From positions 248,001 through 312,000 of the forward strand of contig UAVY01000002.1 of NCBI GenBank assembly GCA_900446925.1: DNA of 64,000 nt, given 5' to 3'. The notes beneath the pieces are model-generated. The model made no database searches, was not told where the DNA came from, and was given only the letters and a program-made list of their open reading frames with translations. The translations under genes were made by a program, and so were the position numbers. Below, one piece after another: positions 62,561 through 64,000 of this stretch (positions are counted from its first letter, which is position 1; each line of letters opens with the position of its first letter). This stretch comes from Citrobacter koseri. Its GTDB lineage: Bacteria > Pseudomonadota > Gammaproteobacteria > Enterobacterales > Enterobacteriaceae.

Positions 62561-63686
62561 ATGACGGTATATCTTGACTACAACGCTACAACTCCAGTAC
62601 TTCCAGAAGTTGCTGATCTTGTTTATAAAATGATGGTGGATGAGTATGGAAATGCTGGTAGTCGTACTCATGAATTCGGGTAAATGCAAAACGTGCAGGT
62701 AGAAAATGCACGGGCTCAGGTGGCAACAGTAGCTAATGCTGATAAAAATGAAGTAATTTTTACTAGTGGTGCGACAGAAAGCAACAATATTGCCATATTA
62801 GGTATGCGTGCGTTTGCTGAAAAAAGTGGTAAAAAGCATATTATTACCAGCAAAATTGAGCATAAAGCAGTATTAGAACCAATTGCTTACTTGGAACAGC
62901 TTGGCTTCAGTGTGACATATCTGGATGTCACCCCTGAAGGCAGGGTTGATACTGAACACCTGAAAAACATCTTTAAGAGAAGATACGATCCTTGTATCAA
63001 TAATGCACGTCAACAACGAGACAGGATCCATCCAGCCATTAGATGAAGTGTGCCAGTTGTTAACTGGACATGCTGCCTATTTACATGTAGATGCTGCACA
63101 AAGCTTCGGTAAATATTCGTTTGGTCTTGAAAATACTCGCATTGATTTTATTAGTGTTAGTGGACACAAACTTTATGCTCCAAAGGGAATTGGTGCTCTT
63201 ATAGCGAGGCGGCGCAATTTTATTAAACCACCTCTAACGGCAATTTATTTTGGTGGAGGTCAGGAAAAAGGACTAAGACCAGGGACCTTAGCCACTCCTT
63301 TGATTGCAGGATTGGGGCTTGCCTGCGAGTTGGCAAATATAAATTCCGACAAATGGATAAAACATGTTACCACCCTGAAAAATGAATTTATTAATAATCT
63401 TAAGGAATTTGGAGCGATAGTCAATGGAAGTCACACTTCGCCTTACGTTTTAAATTTTTCCATACCAGGAATTAATTCAGAAGCAGCAATGGTTCAATTG
63501 AAAGGAATTATAGCAGTTTCCAATGGTTCTGCCTGTACATCTAGCAGTTATAATCCTTCCCACGTGCTGGTTGCCATGGGGCTGAATGGTGAACGAATTG
63601 ATGGCTCTATTCGAGTGTCTTTTGGCGCGAATACGCAAAATATTCCATATCAAGACATACGAAAAAAACTCAAGGCATTACTTTGA
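62561..63686 (+). CDS. dndA: Cysteine desulfurase DndA (frameshifts)
   Basis: About 374 residues. The true start is ATG 62561 (MTVYLDYNATTPVLPEVADL) after AGGA. NifS/IscS family: FTSGATESNN, PLP lysine in SVSGHKLYAPKGIGAL, active-site Cys in SNGSACTSSSYNPSH. A paired deletion and insertion in G runs at 62678-62700 (repaired FGVNAKRAVENARAQV) and one fault near 62970 (repaired RYDTILVSIMHVNN-type text) disrupt it. It takes sulfur from L-cysteine and loads DndC. It is read divergently from dndB, as in Streptomyces lividans. Confidence 0.93.
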
Positions 63687-63793
63687 TTAGCATTACTCAA
63701 ATTTGAATAGTACTAATTAAAAATCAAAGTTAACAAACTATAAAAACAGAGGGTAAATACATAAAAGTTATTTACCCACATCAACTACTAAAA

Positions 63794-64000
63794 TTAGCAC
63801 GTGGTATATATTCTGCTGTTTATACTATTTATTGTTTTGTAAAGTACGTGATAAATATAGGATAGCCCTGCAACAATATTTTTGTCATGGGGTTGAAGTG
63901 TCCGATTTCCAGCCCACGAGAGTGAGGAATTGTAGCTTTTAATATTCTTGAAAAAAACTTCTCCTAAATCTTGACCTTTATCACCATAATAATGGGCATA
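63794..64000 (-). CDS. C-terminal end of an unidentified protein, partial
   Basis: A frame open to the window edge gives 68 residues (YAHYYGDKGQDLGEVFFKNI ... NSINSRIYTTC) and stops at TAA 63794-63796. It points towards dndA (convergent), 107 bases away. The composition is protein-like (aromatic, mixed charge). I do not recognise the family. It would be a further island gene, perhaps another defence component. Confidence 0.45.
   Translation of the reverse strand, partial: YAHYYGDKGQDLGEVFFKNIKSYNSSLSWAGNRTLQPHDKNIVAGLSYIYHVLYKTINSINSRIYTTC

Larger units (their letters stand above)
53019..64000 (+). mobile_element. leuX genomic island carrying a phosphorothioation system (continues past the window)
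   Basis: From the end of leuX the base composition falls from GC-rich to clearly AT-rich. The contents are an integrase facing away from leuX, the DGQHR-HNH gene pair, the dndEDCB genes, dndA, and the tail of another gene. No transposase or conjugation gene is seen. The right end is not reached. Confidence 0.85.

Noticed and set aside
55133..62689. dndF, dndG and dndH restriction genes
   Set aside because: I looked for DndFGH-type helicase/ATPase genes next to dndE and dndA; none is in the window. The only neighbours are the DGQHR-HNH pair.
61352..62689. The full 445-codon frame as the DndB protein
   Set aside because: Its first 76 codons overlap the divergent dndA start and its promoter; the family begins shortly before FPAIRG, so the start near 62461 (or 62512) is preferred.

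Overview
The window is chromosomal DNA from an enteric bacterium of the Salmonella/Citrobacter group. The backbone order nrdG-nrdD, treC-treB-treR, mgtL-mgtA, ridA-pyrI-pyrB, argI, rraB, valS-holC, pepA, lptF-lptG, yjgR, ahr, leuX is the familiar enterobacterial one. The arginine deiminase operon with its own ArgR, lying between pyrB and argI, is the Salmonella-type arrangement. The insertions between nrdD and treC and between mgtA and ridA do not match the S. Typhimurium order as I remember it. I therefore cannot decide between a non-Typhimurium Salmonella and Citrobacter.

Layout. 1-7184: a catabolic operon of the EF_0829-EF_0839 type (PRD protein, small glycine-rich protein, three DUF431x transporter-like proteins, amidohydrolase, PLP-dependent ammonia-lyase-like enzyme, KDPG-type aldolase) followed by a BglG-type PRD/PTS regulator. 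7282-10330: anaerobic ribonucleotide reductase with NrdR, FNR and DnaA sites upstream of nrdD. 10515-18432: a fructose-family PTS operon with a GH38 mannosidase, a GH13 phosphorylase-like enzyme, an RpiR regulator and a KdgM-type porin. 18630-22878: trehalose uptake and use. 22993-26010: PhoP-controlled mgtL-mgtA. 26359-28311: a TRAP transporter that has lost its binding-protein gene. 28415-38248: ridA, attenuated pyrBI, the arc operon, yjgK and argI. 38348-42590: rraB, yjgM and a tandem duplication of a DUF3289/DUF943 gene pair. 42600-52731: valS, holC, pepA, lptFG, yjgR, ahr.

From leuX (tRNA-Leu CAA, 52934-53018) onward the sequence becomes clearly AT-rich. This is a genomic island: a P4-type integrase, then a two-gene operon (a DGQHR-motif protein and an HNH nuclease), then convergently dndE-dndD-dndC-dndB and the divergent dndA. 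DndA-E put phosphorothioate sulfur into the DNA backbone. No dndFGH restriction genes are present in the window. The DGQHR-HNH pair, locked tail-to-tail to dndE with overlapping stop codons, occupies the place of a restriction partner. It is the best candidate here for an undescribed phosphorothioate-linked defence module.

Quality note. About half the larger genes carry one or more frameshifts, and most of those I resolved are one-base errors in short homopolymer runs (often GGGG for GGG). Essential genes such as valS and lptG are among them, so most frameshifts are sequencing errors rather than real lesions. I give the coordinates of the whole reconstructed gene in each case.
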